Positions 63,965 through 64,000 of a stretch of DNA of 64,000 nt are shown here, one piece after another (the first letter of the stretch is position 1; each line of letters begins with the position of its first letter). This DNA comes from Clostridia bacterium (lineage in GTDB: Bacteria > Bacillota > Clostridia > Oscillospirales > Acutalibacteraceae), in contig JAFTCX010000062.1 in NCBI GenBank assembly GCA_017454485.1, positions 1 to 64,000 of the forward strand, written 5' to 3'. Position numbers and translations under genes: made by a program. A model generated the notes under the pieces. The model made no database searches and had not been told where the DNA came from. It worked only from the letters and a program-made list of their open reading frames with translations.

Positions 63965-63992
63965 ATTATAACACGTTTCCAACACTTGTCAA
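63965..63992 (-). promoter_or_regulatory. Promoter of the PBECR2-like gene
   Basis: Minus strand TTGACA (63987-63992), 16 bases, TATAAT (63965-63970). Both boxes are consensus. The transcript would carry the whole miniature repeat in its leader. Confidence 0.85.
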
Positions 63993-64000
63993 TATGTTTT

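Overview
The window reads as a chromosomal segment of a moderately GC-rich Clostridia (Oscillospirales/Ruminococcaceae-like Firmicute). Evidence: strong AGGAGG ribosome binding sites, sigma-A promoters with 16-17 bp spacers, many T-tailed intrinsic terminators, Firmicute-type families (TypA, RlmB, AsnS, TnpV, large serine recombinases), an anaerobic metalloenzyme cluster (aldehyde ferredoxin oxidoreductase), and plant-polysaccharide functions (LacZ, GH43, a GH20 fossil). No rRNA operon or species marker is present, so the genus is inference.

Layout. 1-650 is the end of an integrated element whose core lies left of the window: the 5' end of a DUF4143-type AAA ATPase gene, a GH20 fossil, and a 3' tRNA-Leu fragment at 591-646 that looks like a duplicated attachment site. 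652-1000 holds two small palindromic repeats. 1.1-8.2 kb has a secreted metallophosphoesterase, a PF06541-like membrane protein and CdsA, a two-component system, and a sugar oxidoreductase/isomerase pair. 8.3-17.4 kb is a pterin-metal island: on the minus strand moaB-like, ThiF/MoeB-like, aor, MoaD-like and a polyferredoxin; divergently moeA, a MoeA-PBP fusion, moaC, moaA and a MOSC gene. The first operon supplies the enzyme and adapters, the second builds and metallates the cofactor. 17.5-20.5 kb is an ECF sigma factor with a membrane-anchored beta-propeller protein. 20.5-21.1 kb is an inverted-repeat-bounded element containing a perfect four-way-junction fold. 21.1-36.4 kb is housekeeping and transport: typA, GH3, pth, a GlmU acetyltransferase half, rlmB, a degenerate P-type ATPase, an ABC transporter, lacZ and rlmD.

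About 36.07-53.12 kb is an integrative mobilizable element (IME) inserted in the 3' end of rlmD. It has tnpV next to the left end and a large serine recombinase at the right end, MobC/relaxase genes with an oriT-like leader, a ParB-like gene, an XRE toxin-antitoxin-like pair and a minus-strand cargo operon. The cargo is a nuclease-methylase fusion plus HsdS (type IIB/BcgI-like), a Ymh/HEPN-like protein, a DGQHR-nucleoside-deoxyribosyltransferase-like fusion, an HhH/PD-ExK-like protein and an AbiG-like pair. I regard this operon as the best candidate for an undescribed defence assembly. The element appears to have replaced the C-terminus of RlmD with an element-encoded tail, while the recombinase 3' end lies on the chromosomal side.

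53.2-55.3 kb carries a MATE efflux gene with two leader hairpins sharing a conserved loop, and a truncated kinase gene. 55.3-64 kb returns to chromosome: MerR-like regulator, GH43, GNAT/TfoX/CMD/cupin genes, an Mrr endonuclease, two tRNA-Ser genes, asnS, an aminotransferase, a likely small RNA, and a PBECR2-like nuclease gene whose 5' leader carries a second copy of the miniature repeat found before moeA.
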